Below, one piece after another: positions 34,880 through 42,627 of a stretch of DNA of 64,000 nt; within the stretch, counting starts at the first letter, position 1; the number at the start of each line of letters is the position of its first letter. Location of the stretch: positions 3,038,001 to 3,102,000 of the forward strand of contig NZ_CP133078.1 in NCBI RefSeq assembly GCF_030908465.1, read 5' to 3'. Source of the stretch: Anaerotignum sp. MB30-C6 (GTDB lineage: Bacteria; Bacillota; Clostridia; Lachnospirales; Anaerotignaceae). The notes beneath the pieces are model-generated. The model worked only from the letters and a program-made list of their open reading frames with translations, was not told the origin of the DNA and made no database searches. Made by a program: the position numbers and the translations under genes.

Positions 34880-35587
34880 CTATTCTTCTAAACCCCAACC
34901 ATTATCATCATGATAAATCATCTGGCGGGTCATACCACCATCAATGCAAATATTTTCTCCCGTAATGAAGCCGGCTTTTTCACTGCATAAAAACAGTACC
35001 ATATTTGCAATGTCCATAGGGGTTCCCACCCGCTTTACAGGATGCTGCCCTGCATCGGCACCATCATAAACAATCTTTCCCGTTTCTATCCACCCTGGGG
35101 ATACGGAATTTACCCGAACCCGCCCACCAAGGCTTATGGCCAAGGCGTGGGTCAATGAGGAAATAGCCCCCTTTGCCGCTGTATAGCTTTCTGTGTTTGG
35201 CTGGCTCATTCTATCTCTAGAGGATGAAATATTGACAATGGCTGCACCTGGAGCAAAGTAAGAGTTAAATAATTTTGTTAGGTAATAGGGCGCAACAACC
35301 CCAACACGCAGGGCATAATCAAAGGCACCATAACCACAAGCATTAATCCCTCCCATGGAAATCATGGCATTATTGACTAAGTAGTCCACCTTCCCATGCT
35401 CATCCAGCACCTTTTTTACAAAGGCCTCCAAAGTCTCTCTATCCCCGATATCACCAGTAAAATATAGGTTTTCCTCTCGATCAATGATACAAACTGTGGC
35501 TCCTTCTTGTTCAAAGGCCTCCACAATGGCTTTCCCGATTCCCTGCACGCCGCCTGTCACTACCACTACTTTACCTTCAAATTCCAT
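34880..35587 (-). CDS. Short-chain dehydrogenase/reductase
   Basis: The 235-residue protein is a classical SDR: cofactor motif TGGVQGIGKAI (about 11-21, variant of TGxxxGxG), NAG-type motif replaced by VNNAMIS (about 81), catalytic serine and YTAAK (about 145-149), and C-terminal ICIDGGMTRQM. It is an NAD(P)-dependent oxidoreductase. Substrate unknown. The ATG at 35587 lies four bases after the flavodoxin stop and follows AAAGGAATAGG, so the two genes form an operon. Confidence 0.9.
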   Translation of the reverse strand: MEFEGKVVVVTGGVQGIGKAIVEAFEQEGATVCIIDREENLYFTGDIGDRETLEAFVKKVLDEHGKVDYLVNNAMISMGGINACGYGAFDYALRVGVVAPYYLTKLFNSYFAPGAAIVNISSSRDRMSQPNTESYTAAKGAISSLTHALAISLGGRVRVNSVSPGWIETGKIVYDGADAGQHPVKRVGTPMDIANMVLFLCSEKAGFITGENICIDGGMTRQMIYHDDNGWGLEE

Positions 35588-35591
35588 AATC

Positions 35592-36122
35592 CTATTCCTT
35601 TGCAAATGATATTAATGCCTCTGCTTCAGAAGTATCAACAAAATCCATGGGCATTTCCCGACATTTTAGCATTCCTTCTTCCTCCGCACTACGCTGTTTT
35701 TTATGTTTTAAATATTGAAACAAAACTGTCAACAATCCTTTATGGGTAAACTTAAGCTTTTTAAAATCCAAGGCTCCTGGAAAAAAGAAAACTTTAGCAT
35801 GACCAACCAATTCTTCCGTAAGGCTTTGTTTTAAGCCATTTTGTATGGCCTGAATGTTTTCTTCCTTATGAGGATTGGAAAGACTACAGGTAAATAGTAT
35901 GAACTTCTTGTTACATATGGCTTCTTGATTTTTCTTAAGCCAGTCACTACCGTTTATGGCTCCTGCGTAGATTCCACCGCCATAAATAATGGTTTCATAA
36001 GAGGAAATATCTTTTGCCTCATCTGTACTTAGAATATCTGCCTGTATTTTTTCTCCTATATAGTTAGCATACCTTTTTGTACTGCCATACTCGGAACGAT
36101 AAACGACTGCCGTTTTGCCCAT
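35592..36122 (-). CDS. Flavodoxin-domain protein (HemG/FldA-like)
   Basis: The 176-residue protein has the FMN phosphate-binding loop YRSEYGSTKRYANYIG (about 8-23) and YGGGIYAGAI (about 47-56), typical of the flavodoxin_5 family that includes HemG-type protoporphyrinogen oxidases. The C-terminal 50 residues are basic. It probably carries FMN and transfers electrons, possibly to or from the product of the SDR gene directly downstream. Heme genes are not nearby, so a HemG role is not proposed. GAGGAGG precedes the ATG. Confidence 0.85.
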   Translation of the reverse strand: MGKTAVVYRSEYGSTKRYANYIGEKIQADILSTDEAKDISSYETIIYGGGIYAGAINGSDWLKKNQEAICNKKFILFTCSLSNPHKEENIQAIQNGLKQSLTEELVGHAKVFFFPGALDFKKLKFTHKGLLTVLFQYLKHKKQRSAEEEGMLKCREMPMDFVDTSEAEALISFAKE

Positions 36123-36239
36123 AAATCTTTACCTCCTCAAGTAAAACACTCACACCTACGGTTAAAACTATCTTTCAAAGTCTAATTGCCTTACAATGCA
36201 AATCTTGTACTGATTAAGCCCAATTTATTGCCTGAAATC

Positions 36240-36821
36240 CTAAAATACAGATAAAAATTCCTTTAACGCCGCTAAATCTTCCTGATATGTATCTAATAAA
36301 GTCCGATTGTAAATTACCGCCGCAGGGTGATATAACGGAAATAATACCTTTTCTCCCTCTAAGGGGTATGGCTTGCCATGGACATCGCCAATGGTGATAC
36401 TTTTTTCCCCTGAAACGGCTTTTAAGGGTACATTGCCTAAAGTTACAATTACTTTTGGAGCAACCAACTTTATTTCCTCTTTTAAATAGGGCAGGAAAAA
36501 TGTGATTTCCTCTCCCGATGGGGGACGATTCACCGCTCTACCCGTTTTGGGGCTTTCTTTTGTTGGACGCAATTTCACTACGTTAGAGATATAAATTTCT
36601 TCACGCTTTAAACCAATCACCTCCAAAAAGGAAGACAGGTTTTTTCCAGCTTTCCCAACAAAAGGTCTGCCTTGTTTTTCCTCGTCACCGCCAGGGGCTT
36701 CGCCAATCATCATTAATAAAGGGGTGTTTGCTCCCTCCCCAAAAACAAGGGTCTTTTCTCCAAACACAGAATTTTGAAGATTTTGTGTTAATCTTTTTTC
36801 AAATTCATATCGTGTATTCAT
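36240..36821 (-). CDS. Uracil-DNA glycosylase family 4-like protein lacking cluster cysteines
   Basis: The 193-residue protein has the superfamily motif A, GEAPGGDEEKQGRPFVGKAG (about 42-61), and motif B, LYHPAAVIYN (about 162). This makes it a family 4/5-like uracil-DNA glycosylase that would excise uracil from DNA. Family 4 enzymes bind a 4Fe-4S cluster through four cysteines, two near the N-terminus and two after the SNVVK segment. This protein contains no cysteine at all and has an insertion (RPTKESPKTGRAVNRPPSG) after SNVVKL. It therefore cannot carry the cluster. The start at 36821 follows AAGGAAAGGAAAG. Confidence 0.85.
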   Translation of the reverse strand: MNTRYEFEKRLTQNLQNSVFGEKTLVFGEGANTPLLMMIGEAPGGDEEKQGRPFVGKAGKNLSSFLEVIGLKREEIYISNVVKLRPTKESPKTGRAVNRPPSGEEITFFLPYLKEEIKLVAPKVIVTLGNVPLKAVSGEKSITIGDVHGKPYPLEGEKVLFPLYHPAAVIYNRTLLDTYQEDLAALKEFLSVF

Positions 36822-36855
36822 ATAAAAAAGCTCTTTCCTTTCCTTATAACGGGAG

Positions 36856-37060
36856 TTATCCACATATCAACAAGCTTATCCACAGACTTTCTGTTGATAA
36901 CTTTTTATGTATACCCCAATATCTAGTATTAAAATTTTTCCTTCGACAAATTTTTCATAAAAAAAACCTTGGAATTTAGGGAGATACTTATTATTCATCT
37001 TGTGTTGCATAATTTACAAGTGGATAACTTCCACATTATCCACAGACAACTTGTGGATAA
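36856..37060. other. DnaA-box cluster A
   Basis: Perfect TTATCCACA boxes lie at 36856-36864, 36876-36884 and 37036-37044 on the plus strand and at 37052-37060 on the minus strand. One-mismatch boxes lie at 36892-36900 and 37019-37027, both minus strand. The first two are exactly 20 bases apart, and 36901-37010 between the groups is very AT-rich. The last box abuts the rhomboid stop codon. DnaA presumably binds here. Confidence 0.75.
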
Positions 37061-38074
37061 CTACCCATTTTTCCTATGGTTCTTCATATAATATAAGAAT
37101 ACCAAAATTCCACCAAGGAAGCCACCAATATGTGCAAAATTATCTACACCCATATCTAAAAAGCCAAAAGAAATTGAGGCGAAGGCTAGCAGCAACATCG
37201 TCCCATAGTTCATCTGTGTATATTTAGAACCATACTTCTTCGTTAAAATTAACATGGCACCCAACAAACCATAAATAGCACCAGAGGCCCCTATGGCCAA
37301 AACATCATGAAATACTACACTAAAAATTCCCCCCATCAGTCCCGAAAGCAAATATAATGTCAAAAAACGCCCTCTACCCAGCAGGCACTCCGCCTTAAAG
37401 CCAAAGTAATAGAGAAAAATGCTGTTAGAGACCAGATGGGCTATGCCACTGTGTAAAAACATGGAGGTAAAAAAGCGATAATATTCTCCCTCTAAAATCC
37501 CACTTCTACTTAGGCCAAAGGCACGAATGGTGCTTCCGCCCTTTCCCGAAAGGGTGGTGTAAATGAGCAACAAAAGACAAAGGCCAAAAATGCTCATACT
37601 TACCCAAGGTTTCCCGCCTTTCATTGCAGGCTCCAAAGGCTTTTGAACCATATCCCCCTTAGAGGCCAATAATAACAGTTTTTCTATACCTAAAAGGCGG
37701 TCAGGTTGCCCTTTTTGAACAAAAACCTTTTTTTCTTCCAAGGAATATCGCCAATTGACTGCATGAATCCGCTCATCTATGTAAAAAGGCGGCTGTATCT
37801 CTCCATCATCCTCTGATAAGCGTATACAAAGGCTAACCAAATGATTACAACGTATTTCTTCTAATTCGCCTACCTTTTGTTTCGTAAATGTCTCTAAAAT
37901 ATGGGCAGTGGTTTCATTCTCCTGATCAGATATACCTAAAATATATAAAACTGGATTCTCCATGCGAATATAAAGCCCTGAAATCTGATTGCCATTTGTA
38001 TCTTTTACTGCTTGAAAGCTATGAGCAAGTAACTGCTCATTTAATATTTCTATAAAATTTATTGAGTTATCCAC
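37061..38074 (-). CDS. Rhomboid-family intramembrane serine protease
   Basis: The 337-residue protein has a C-terminal rhomboid core (about 165-335, six or seven transmembrane segments) with the catalytic serine in IGASGAIYGLLGAM and the histidine in HIGGFLGGI. The N-terminal region of about 150 residues is soluble and not recognised. The C-terminus is basic. GTG at 38074 is the best start, with AGGTGA six bases upstream; an in-frame GTG three codons earlier overlaps that site. The first codons double as a DnaA box. Substrates unknown. Confidence 0.9.
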   Translation of the reverse strand: MDNSINFIEILNEQLLAHSFQAVKDTNGNQISGLYIRMENPVLYILGISDQENETTAHILETFTKQKVGELEEIRCNHLVSLCIRLSEDDGEIQPPFYIDERIHAVNWRYSLEEKKVFVQKGQPDRLLGIEKLLLLASKGDMVQKPLEPAMKGGKPWVSMSIFGLCLLLLIYTTLSGKGGSTIRAFGLSRSGILEGEYYRFFTSMFLHSGIAHLVSNSIFLYYFGFKAECLLGRGRFLTLYLLSGLMGGIFSVVFHDVLAIGASGAIYGLLGAMLILTKKYGSKYTQMNYGTMLLLAFASISFGFLDMGVDNFAHIGGFLGGILVFLYYMKNHRKNG

Positions 38075-38241
38075 AATTTTCACCTACTTTTTCTATGAAA
38101 AAACTCACTGCAAAGCAGTGAGTTTTTATTGATAAGAAATGGGGTTAAATCTTATCGTATAAGGATTTCTTTTCACGTGGCCTTGTAAATAATCAAGTTT
38201 TATACACAGGGAAGTCTTGATTATCCACAGGATTATCCACA
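38067..38241. other. DnaA-box cluster B
   Basis: Perfect TTATNCACA boxes lie at 38067-38075, 38200-38208 (TTATACACA), 38221-38229 and 38233-38241, all on the plus strand. With cluster A this makes eight perfect boxes within 1.4 kb on both sides of the rhomboid gene. Confidence 0.75.
38098..38127 (-). terminator. Terminator after bofA
   Basis: 12-bp stem AAAACTCACTGC (38101-38112 with 38116-38127), 3-base loop, T-run on the minus strand. It lies between bofA and the rhomboid gene. Confidence 0.88.
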
Positions 38242-38295
38242 CAAAATATAACACATTAGAAACTGAATGTCAAATTATATATATTTAATTTTTTC

Positions 38296-38538
38296 TTAAA
38301 GAAAGAAGCTTAAAACCAGTAACCCAACAAACCCTGGGGTACCTAATAATCCAACGGTAAAAAGGGTCGCTGGGTTTACCCCCACATGTAACCCAAACCG
38401 ATTACAAATCCAAAGGCAGCATCCACCAATGGCCGCCGAAAGAATAAAACGGAATAATACCTTTAATGGCTTTGTGAGTGTGGCCAAAGCCAAAATAATC
38501 AAACAGCTAATAATCATGACGGATAAAACCTCTGTCAT
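38296..38538 (-). CDS. bofA: BofA-family protein (pro-sigmaK processing inhibitor family)
   Basis: The 80-residue protein has two hydrophobic segments and the BofA C-terminal signature LHVGVNPATLFTVGLLGTPG. In Bacillus subtilis BofA inhibits the SpoIVFB protease during sporulation; in other Clostridia the role is less clear. It follows a YaaL/DUF2508 gene, the same neighbour order as in Bacillus (yaaL-bofA), which strengthens the call. A CTTTCC-type purine-rich site (GGGGGAGAAATGG) lies before the ATG. Confidence 0.88.
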   Translation of the reverse strand: MTEVLSVMIISCLIILALATLTKPLKVLFRFILSAAIGGCCLWICNRFGLHVGVNPATLFTVGLLGTPGFVGLLVLSFFL

Positions 38539-38564
38539 AATCCATTTCTCCCCCTTCTGTATTT

Positions 38565-38804
38565 TTAGCCTATCTTACGAAAAGGTGCCGTCAACCCCAT
38601 TTCCTTTGCCGCTTTTAAATAATATTCGTATTTTTTGTGCAAAGCAGTGATTTCGTAAATATAGCTATCTACCAAAGCTTCATCTGTTGCCGCTTCAAAT
38701 CCCTGCCTTGCGCAGATTAACTTTTTTTGAATTTCCTGAATGGCAGATAAAACCTTTTCACCTTCTGTAAGCACAGCGACTACTTTTTTCTTGCTTTTAT
38801 TCAT
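38565..38804 (-). CDS. yaaL: DUF2508/YaaL-family protein
   Basis: The 79-residue protein is hydrophilic and helical with the family-type segment ICARQGFEAATDEALVDSYI followed by YEITALHKKYEYYLKAAKE. Its function is unknown. It is the conserved upstream neighbour of bofA in Firmicutes; recR, which usually precedes it, is not in the window. GGAGGCAAGCAG precedes the ATG. Confidence 0.8.
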   Translation of the reverse strand: MNKSKKKVVAVLTEGEKVLSAIQEIQKKLICARQGFEAATDEALVDSYIYEITALHKKYEYYLKAAKEMGLTAPFRKIG

Positions 38805-38978
38805 CTGCTTGCCTCCTTCCTGTTACCCTAATATAAGCAAAAAAAGTTGATTTTATTCCATTTGGCCACGGTTTTCACATAAGAAAAAGCACTTTTTGCA
38901 CCTTAACGCACTCAGGAACATTTTATGCAAAAAATGCTTTTACATTTCATTTTTTCATTTTTGTTTTTTTCTAAATAA

Positions 38979-39002
38979 AAAAATCCCCCCTAATTTAAGG
39001 GG
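38979..39002 (-). terminator. Terminator of the small lipoprotein gene
   Basis: Minus-strand CCCCTT/AGGGGG hairpin (39002-38997 with 38991-38986) followed by ATTTTTTTA. Confidence 0.75.
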
Positions 39003-39012
39003 AGAGTTGGTT

Positions 39013-39441
39013 TTAATTTCCCGTAAACTCAGCCGCAACTGGGCTATCGTTTACTAATATAATCAAACGATATTGGGTATCCTTAGACGTATTTCCGCAA
39101 AGCACCTTCCAATCATAGCTTAATTCTACCGTTTCACCGGCTTCCAAAGTCGTGGTATCATCACTCCAGGCGGATTGGGCTGTTCCTGTAAATTCAGTCC
39201 ACTGCCCCTCCTTCATCTGCTCAAAATGATACTCCTGGGTGCTGTATTGCACTGCACTTTCCGTATCGTTTGAAAGGGTAAAGGTCGCCCTAGAACTCTT
39301 TAATGTATCTTCATTTAAAGTAAAGGTTATCCCCTCTTCCAAATTTACCTCTGTATAGGCCGTTCCAGCATCTTCACTACCTCCACACGCTGTTAAAAGA
39401 ATCATCATTACCGAAATCAAAAATATCAAACTTTTTTTCAT
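39013..39441 (-). CDS. Small immunoglobulin-like lipoprotein
   Basis: The 142-residue protein has a lipoprotein signal peptide (MKKSLIFLISVMMILLTAC, lipidated cysteine 19) and a mature part of about 120 residues that is beta-rich. Features such as FTLSNDTESAVQYSTQEYHF and LEAGETVELSYDWK are typical of Ig-like domains (Big-type) found in Firmicute surface lipoproteins. Binding partner unknown. It has its own terminator and appears monocistronic. Confidence 0.78.
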   Translation of the reverse strand: MKKSLIFLISVMMILLTACGGSEDAGTAYTEVNLEEGITFTLNEDTLKSSRATFTLSNDTESAVQYSTQEYHFEQMKEGQWTEFTGTAQSAWSDDTTTLEAGETVELSYDWKVLCGNTSKDTQYRLIILVNDSPVAAEFTGN

Positions 39442-39536
39442 TTCTTCAATTCCTTTCCAATTTTAATTGTTGCCTACATCTTTTAAGGGAGTAGCTTTAT
39501 GGTATCACAACCTAGTTTGTCTTGCAAGCAATAGAA

Positions 39537-39566
39537 AAGGCTTGGCAAAACATTTCACCAAACCTT
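39537..39566 (-). terminator. Terminator of dapH
   Basis: Minus-strand AAGGTTTGG/CCAAGCCTT hairpin (one mismatch) followed by TTC. The T-run is short, so it is only moderately convincing. Confidence 0.5.
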
Positions 39567-39578
39567 AATCTTTTTATA

Positions 39579-40289
39579 TTATTTTCTCAAATCATCCAGA
39601 AGCTGTGTTTTACCTTCTGTTTTTTCATCCTTCATCTTAATAACTTTGGCAGGGGAACCAGCCACTACTGCGCCTTCAGGCACATCTTCTGTTACAATGG
39701 CACCTGCGGCAACAACTGCCTTAGCACCAATCTGTACGCCTTCTAAAACCACAGCATTGGCACCAATCAAAGCACCATCGCCAACTACAACGGGGGTTGC
39801 ACTGGGGGGTTCCAATACGCCCGCCAAAACTGCACCTGCTCCAATATGAGCGTTCTTGCCTACGGTTGCCCTTGCCCCTAAAACGGCATTCATATCAATC
39901 ATTGTGCCATCACCAATTTCGGCACCAATATTAATTACTGCACCCATCATAACAACCACATTTTTCCCAATTTTCACTCGGTCACGGATAAAACTGCCTG
40001 GCTCAATACGAGCTTCTAAGTTCGTAACATCCAACATAGGTACCGCAGAGTTTCTTCTATCATACTCCATATGATATTCCTGAACATCAGCAGCTTTTGC
40101 ATCCAAAACTTCTTTCACCAAAGCAAAATCACCAATCACAATCCAGAATTTTTCGTTTCCAAAGATTTTTACGTTTTCTTTTTCTACACCGCTTAAATCA
40201 CCCTTAACGTAAACCTTTACGGGTGTAACTTTCTTGGCATCCTTAATATATTTTGCAATCTCATAAGGATTTGTCATGTCATAGTTCAT
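39579..40289 (-). CDS. dapH: Tetrahydrodipicolinate N-acetyltransferase
   Basis: The 236-residue protein has the DapH N-terminal domain followed by a left-handed beta-helix built of hexapeptide repeats (about 90-210: [20 protein letters not shown] and similar) and the motif [17 protein letters not shown]. It acetylates tetrahydrodipicolinate in the lysine/diaminopimelate pathway. The ATG at 40289 follows GGAGG by eight bases and gives the standard length. The divergent neighbour is an M20 amidohydrolase of the type that removes the acetyl group later in the same pathway. Confidence 0.94.
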   Translation of the reverse strand: MNYDMTNPYEIAKYIKDAKKVTPVKVYVKGDLSGVEKENVKIFGNEKFWIVIGDFALVKEVLDAKAADVQEYHMEYDRRNSAVPMLDVTNLEARIEPGSFIRDRVKIGKNVVVMMGAVINIGAEIGDGTMIDMNAVLGARATVGKNAHIGAGAVLAGVLEPPSATPVVVGDGALIGANAVVLEGVQIGAKAVVAAGAIVTEDVPEGAVVAGSPAKVIKMKDEKTEGKTQLLDDLRK

Positions 40290-40411
40290 CCTTCGTTCCT
40301 CCAATCATGATAGTATGACACATATTATATATGAAAAAAAATTATTTTCCAAGGCTCTTCCATAGTTTTTTGTGATACAATGGTAAAAATTATTAAAAAG
40401 GAGCGATTTGT

Positions 40412-41569
40412 TTGCGAAATAAAGTTTTAAAAATGGAGGAAGAACTAAGGCAAATTCGTCGGGACTTGCATCAAATCCCCGAATTAGGCCTTTCAGAGCA
40501 TAAAACCGCCGCATATATAGAAAACCAGTTAAAATCTATGGGGGTTGACTCCATAGAACGTTGTTTAGAAACAGGAGTAATCGGTGTGATAAAAGGTCAA
40601 GGGTTGGAAAAACCCATAGCCTTTCGGGCGGATATGGATGCCCTGACGGTAACAGAGGCACCCCGCCCATATGCCTCTGTTCACGAAGGGCTGATGCATG
40701 CCTGTGGACATGATGGCCATATGACCATACTGCTTGGCTTCGCTAAATACCTCATGGCTCAAAAAGTACGACCAAAAGGGGACATCATTTTAATTTTCCA
40801 GCCTGCCGAAGAAGGCCCAGGCGGTGCAAAGCTTATGGTTGAGGCTGGTGTTATGGAAAAATATCATATCTCTAAAATCATTGGCTGCCATATCTTCCCC
40901 CAAGTACCCCAAGGTAAAATCGCCTGTAAAGCAGGGGGTATGATGGCCAGAAATGGCGAGGTTTATGTGCGTATCCTTGGGAAAAGCGCCCATGGTGCCC
41001 AACCACAATTAGGGGCAGATGGAGTGTTGGCGGCAGGTGCTGTCATTTGTGGGCTGCAAACCATTTTGTCTCGAAATATTTCCCCCTTGGATAGCGGCAT
41101 ATTAACCTTTGGCACCATCCATGGCGGAGAAGCTTGTAATATTTTAGCGAAAGAAGTTCGTATGGACGGAACGATGCGTGCTTTTAGCGATGAAGTTTAT
41201 GAAAAACTTGTGGAAAGAGTAGAAGAAACGGTAAAAAATATCGCCGCCGGTTATGGTTGTGAAGGCATTGTTGAATTTAACCACATGTACCGTGTGGTTG
41301 ATAACGACCCTGCTTTGGTACAAGCTTTGGAGGAGGCTTGCGGGGAAAACTATATGACCACAACACCCTATATGCTCTCTGAAGATTTCTCCTTCTTCCA
41401 ACAAGCAGTACCCGGCTTATTTTTCTTTTTAGGTGCAGGAAACCCTGAAAAAGGATTTACCCCCCCCCTCCATAGTGCGGATTTCGATTTTGATGAAAAG
41501 ATACTATGCCATGGCGTTGATACCTATTTGAATTTATTAGTAAAACTGGGACTGTATGAAAGCAAATAA
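40412..41569 (+). CDS. M20-family amidohydrolase, possible N-acetyldiaminopimelate deacetylase
   Basis: The 385-residue protein has the M20D signature: substrate/metal motifs RADMDALTV (about 71-79), MHACGHDGHM, PAEEGPGGAKLM and the C-terminal LHSADFDFDE. The family includes N-acetyldiaminopimelate deacetylase (DapL) and amino-acyl hydrolases. Divergence from dapH with 122 bases between them makes the DapL role attractive, but the motifs alone do not decide. The TTG start at 40412 follows AAGGAG by eight bases. A strong terminator follows. Confidence 0.88.
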   Translation: MRNKVLKMEEELRQIRRDLHQIPELGLSEHKTAAYIENQLKSMGVDSIERCLETGVIGVIKGQGLEKPIAFRADMDALTVTEAPRPYASVHEGLMHACGHDGHMTILLGFAKYLMAQKVRPKGDIILIFQPAEEGPGGAKLMVEAGVMEKYHISKIIGCHIFPQVPQGKIACKAGGMMARNGEVYVRILGKSAHGAQPQLGADGVLAAGAVICGLQTILSRNISPLDSGILTFGTIHGGEACNILAKEVRMDGTMRAFSDEVYEKLVERVEETVKNIAAGYGCEGIVEFNHMYRVVDNDPALVQALEEACGENYMTTTPYMLSEDFSFFQQAVPGLFFFLGAGNPEKGFTPPLHSADFDFDEKILCHGVDTYLNLLVKLGLYESK

Positions 41570-41614
41570 ACCTTTGCACAAGGTTCTAACAAATTAAAAA
41601 GAATCCAAGACAAT

Positions 41615-41640
41615 AAAAAAGGCATTCCAATGCCTTTTTT
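41615..41640 (+). terminator. Terminator of the M20 amidohydrolase gene
   Basis: Perfect 12-bp stem AAAAAAGGCATT/AATGCCTTTTTT with 2-base CC centre, ending in six T. Confidence 0.88.
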
Positions 41641-42062
41641 ATATTTTACTCCAAACCCTATGAAATCTTACCTAATATAATCTCTAGGGTTACTCTAATA
41701 CTCCTTTTCCAAAATATTTGCCATTTGGAATATAGCTTTTACTAGAATCAGAAGTCTCTTGTGTGGAAAACCCAGGGATTTCTATTTTGAATTCAAGGTA
41801 TCCCTCCAAACATCTCACCGCCCTTCTCCAGTGGCTGCCTTTTTTATAAAATGGTTACTTTTGCAACTTTCTTATAAATCCTACAACAATTAACAATGTA
41901 AACCAATATTTGTGTAGTTTTTTCCTTTCATTATATTTTTATAGAACAAAAATATATAATAATAAATATATTCTTGCACTGTTTTCTTAGAAAAACTATA
42001 GTCATATCATAGTTTATTTAAAAGCTTTAGAATTTCTTAATAAATTATTTAAACTAAATCAA
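41641..42062. other. Gene-free region upstream of the MarR-RND operon
   Basis: No coding frame is supported. An inverted repeat AAACTAT/ATAGTTT (41993-41999 with 42009-42015) lies 50 bases upstream of the operon promoter, and ATAGTTT recurs at 42074-42080 inside the promoter. It is a candidate MarR operator, by position only. Confidence 0.4.
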
Positions 42063-42091
42063 TTGACACAAAAATAGTTTTATCATAAAAT
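42063..42091 (+). promoter_or_regulatory. Promoter of the MarR-RND efflux operon
   Basis: TTGACA (42063-42068), 17-base spacer, TAAAAT (42086-42091). The start codon of marR follows about 32 bases after the expected transcription start. Confidence 0.75.
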
Positions 42092-42129
42092 TAGTTTCAT
42101 ATCGCAAGTTGAAAGAGGAGGATGCTATA

Positions 42130-42627
42130 ATGTCCGAGGTAAGAGGCAAGGAAATTGCTGCGCTCATAATAAACCTGAACGTGAACTTGGTTTGTTGGAG
42201 CAGATTACATTTAGAGCAAATTTTTAGTACCAACGGTAAGGAAGAAGGAAAACTAACCATACAGCAATTTAATATACTAATATATATTAGAGATTTTGGA
42301 ATCAATACTGTTTCCGAAATCTCTAAAGCCTTTTGTCTTAGCAAAAGCAGTACTTCGTTAACTATCTCGAAAATGGTTGCAAAAGGGTATCTAATAAAAG
42401 AAGCTCCCGAGGAGGGGGATGATGGTCGAAAAATATATTTCCATTTAACGGAAAAAGGCCACGCTTCTTTGCAAGAAACGGAAAGTACTATAATGGAAGT
42501 TGCAGGCCAACACTTTGATTCCTTTGATGCAGAGAAAAGAAAAACCTTATTCAACCACTTATATATGATTAATCATTTATTAATAACAGGAGGAACCGTA
42601 AATGAAGGAAAAACTTATACTTTTTAG
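42130..42627 (+). CDS. MarR-family transcriptional regulator
   Basis: The 165-residue protein has a winged helix domain: INTVSEISKAFCLSKSSTSLTISKMVAKGYL (about 60-90, broken here for length) and the wing DDGRKIYFHLTEKG. MarR proteins repress drug- or stress-response operons and often their own. It is first in an operon with an RND efflux adaptor and pump, the former starting inside its 3' end (26-base overlap), so it probably represses the pump. The ATG at 42130 follows GAGGAGG. Confidence 0.9.
   Translation: MSEVRGKEIAALIINLNVNLVCWSRLHLEQIFSTNGKEEGKLTIQQFNILIYIRDFGINTVSEISKAFCLSKSSTSLTISKMVAKGYLIKEAPEEGDDGRKIYFHLTEKGHASLQETESTIMEVAGQHFDSFDAEKRKTLFNHLYMINHLLITGGTVNEGKTYTF

Noticed and set aside
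37019..37060. DnaA-box cluster considered as the chromosomal origin itself
   Set aside because: The oriC-proximal order jag-mnmE-mnmG-rsmG-noc at the right end points to an origin beyond 64 kb, and gene orientation does not switch at 37 kb. Full-genome skew could still overturn this.
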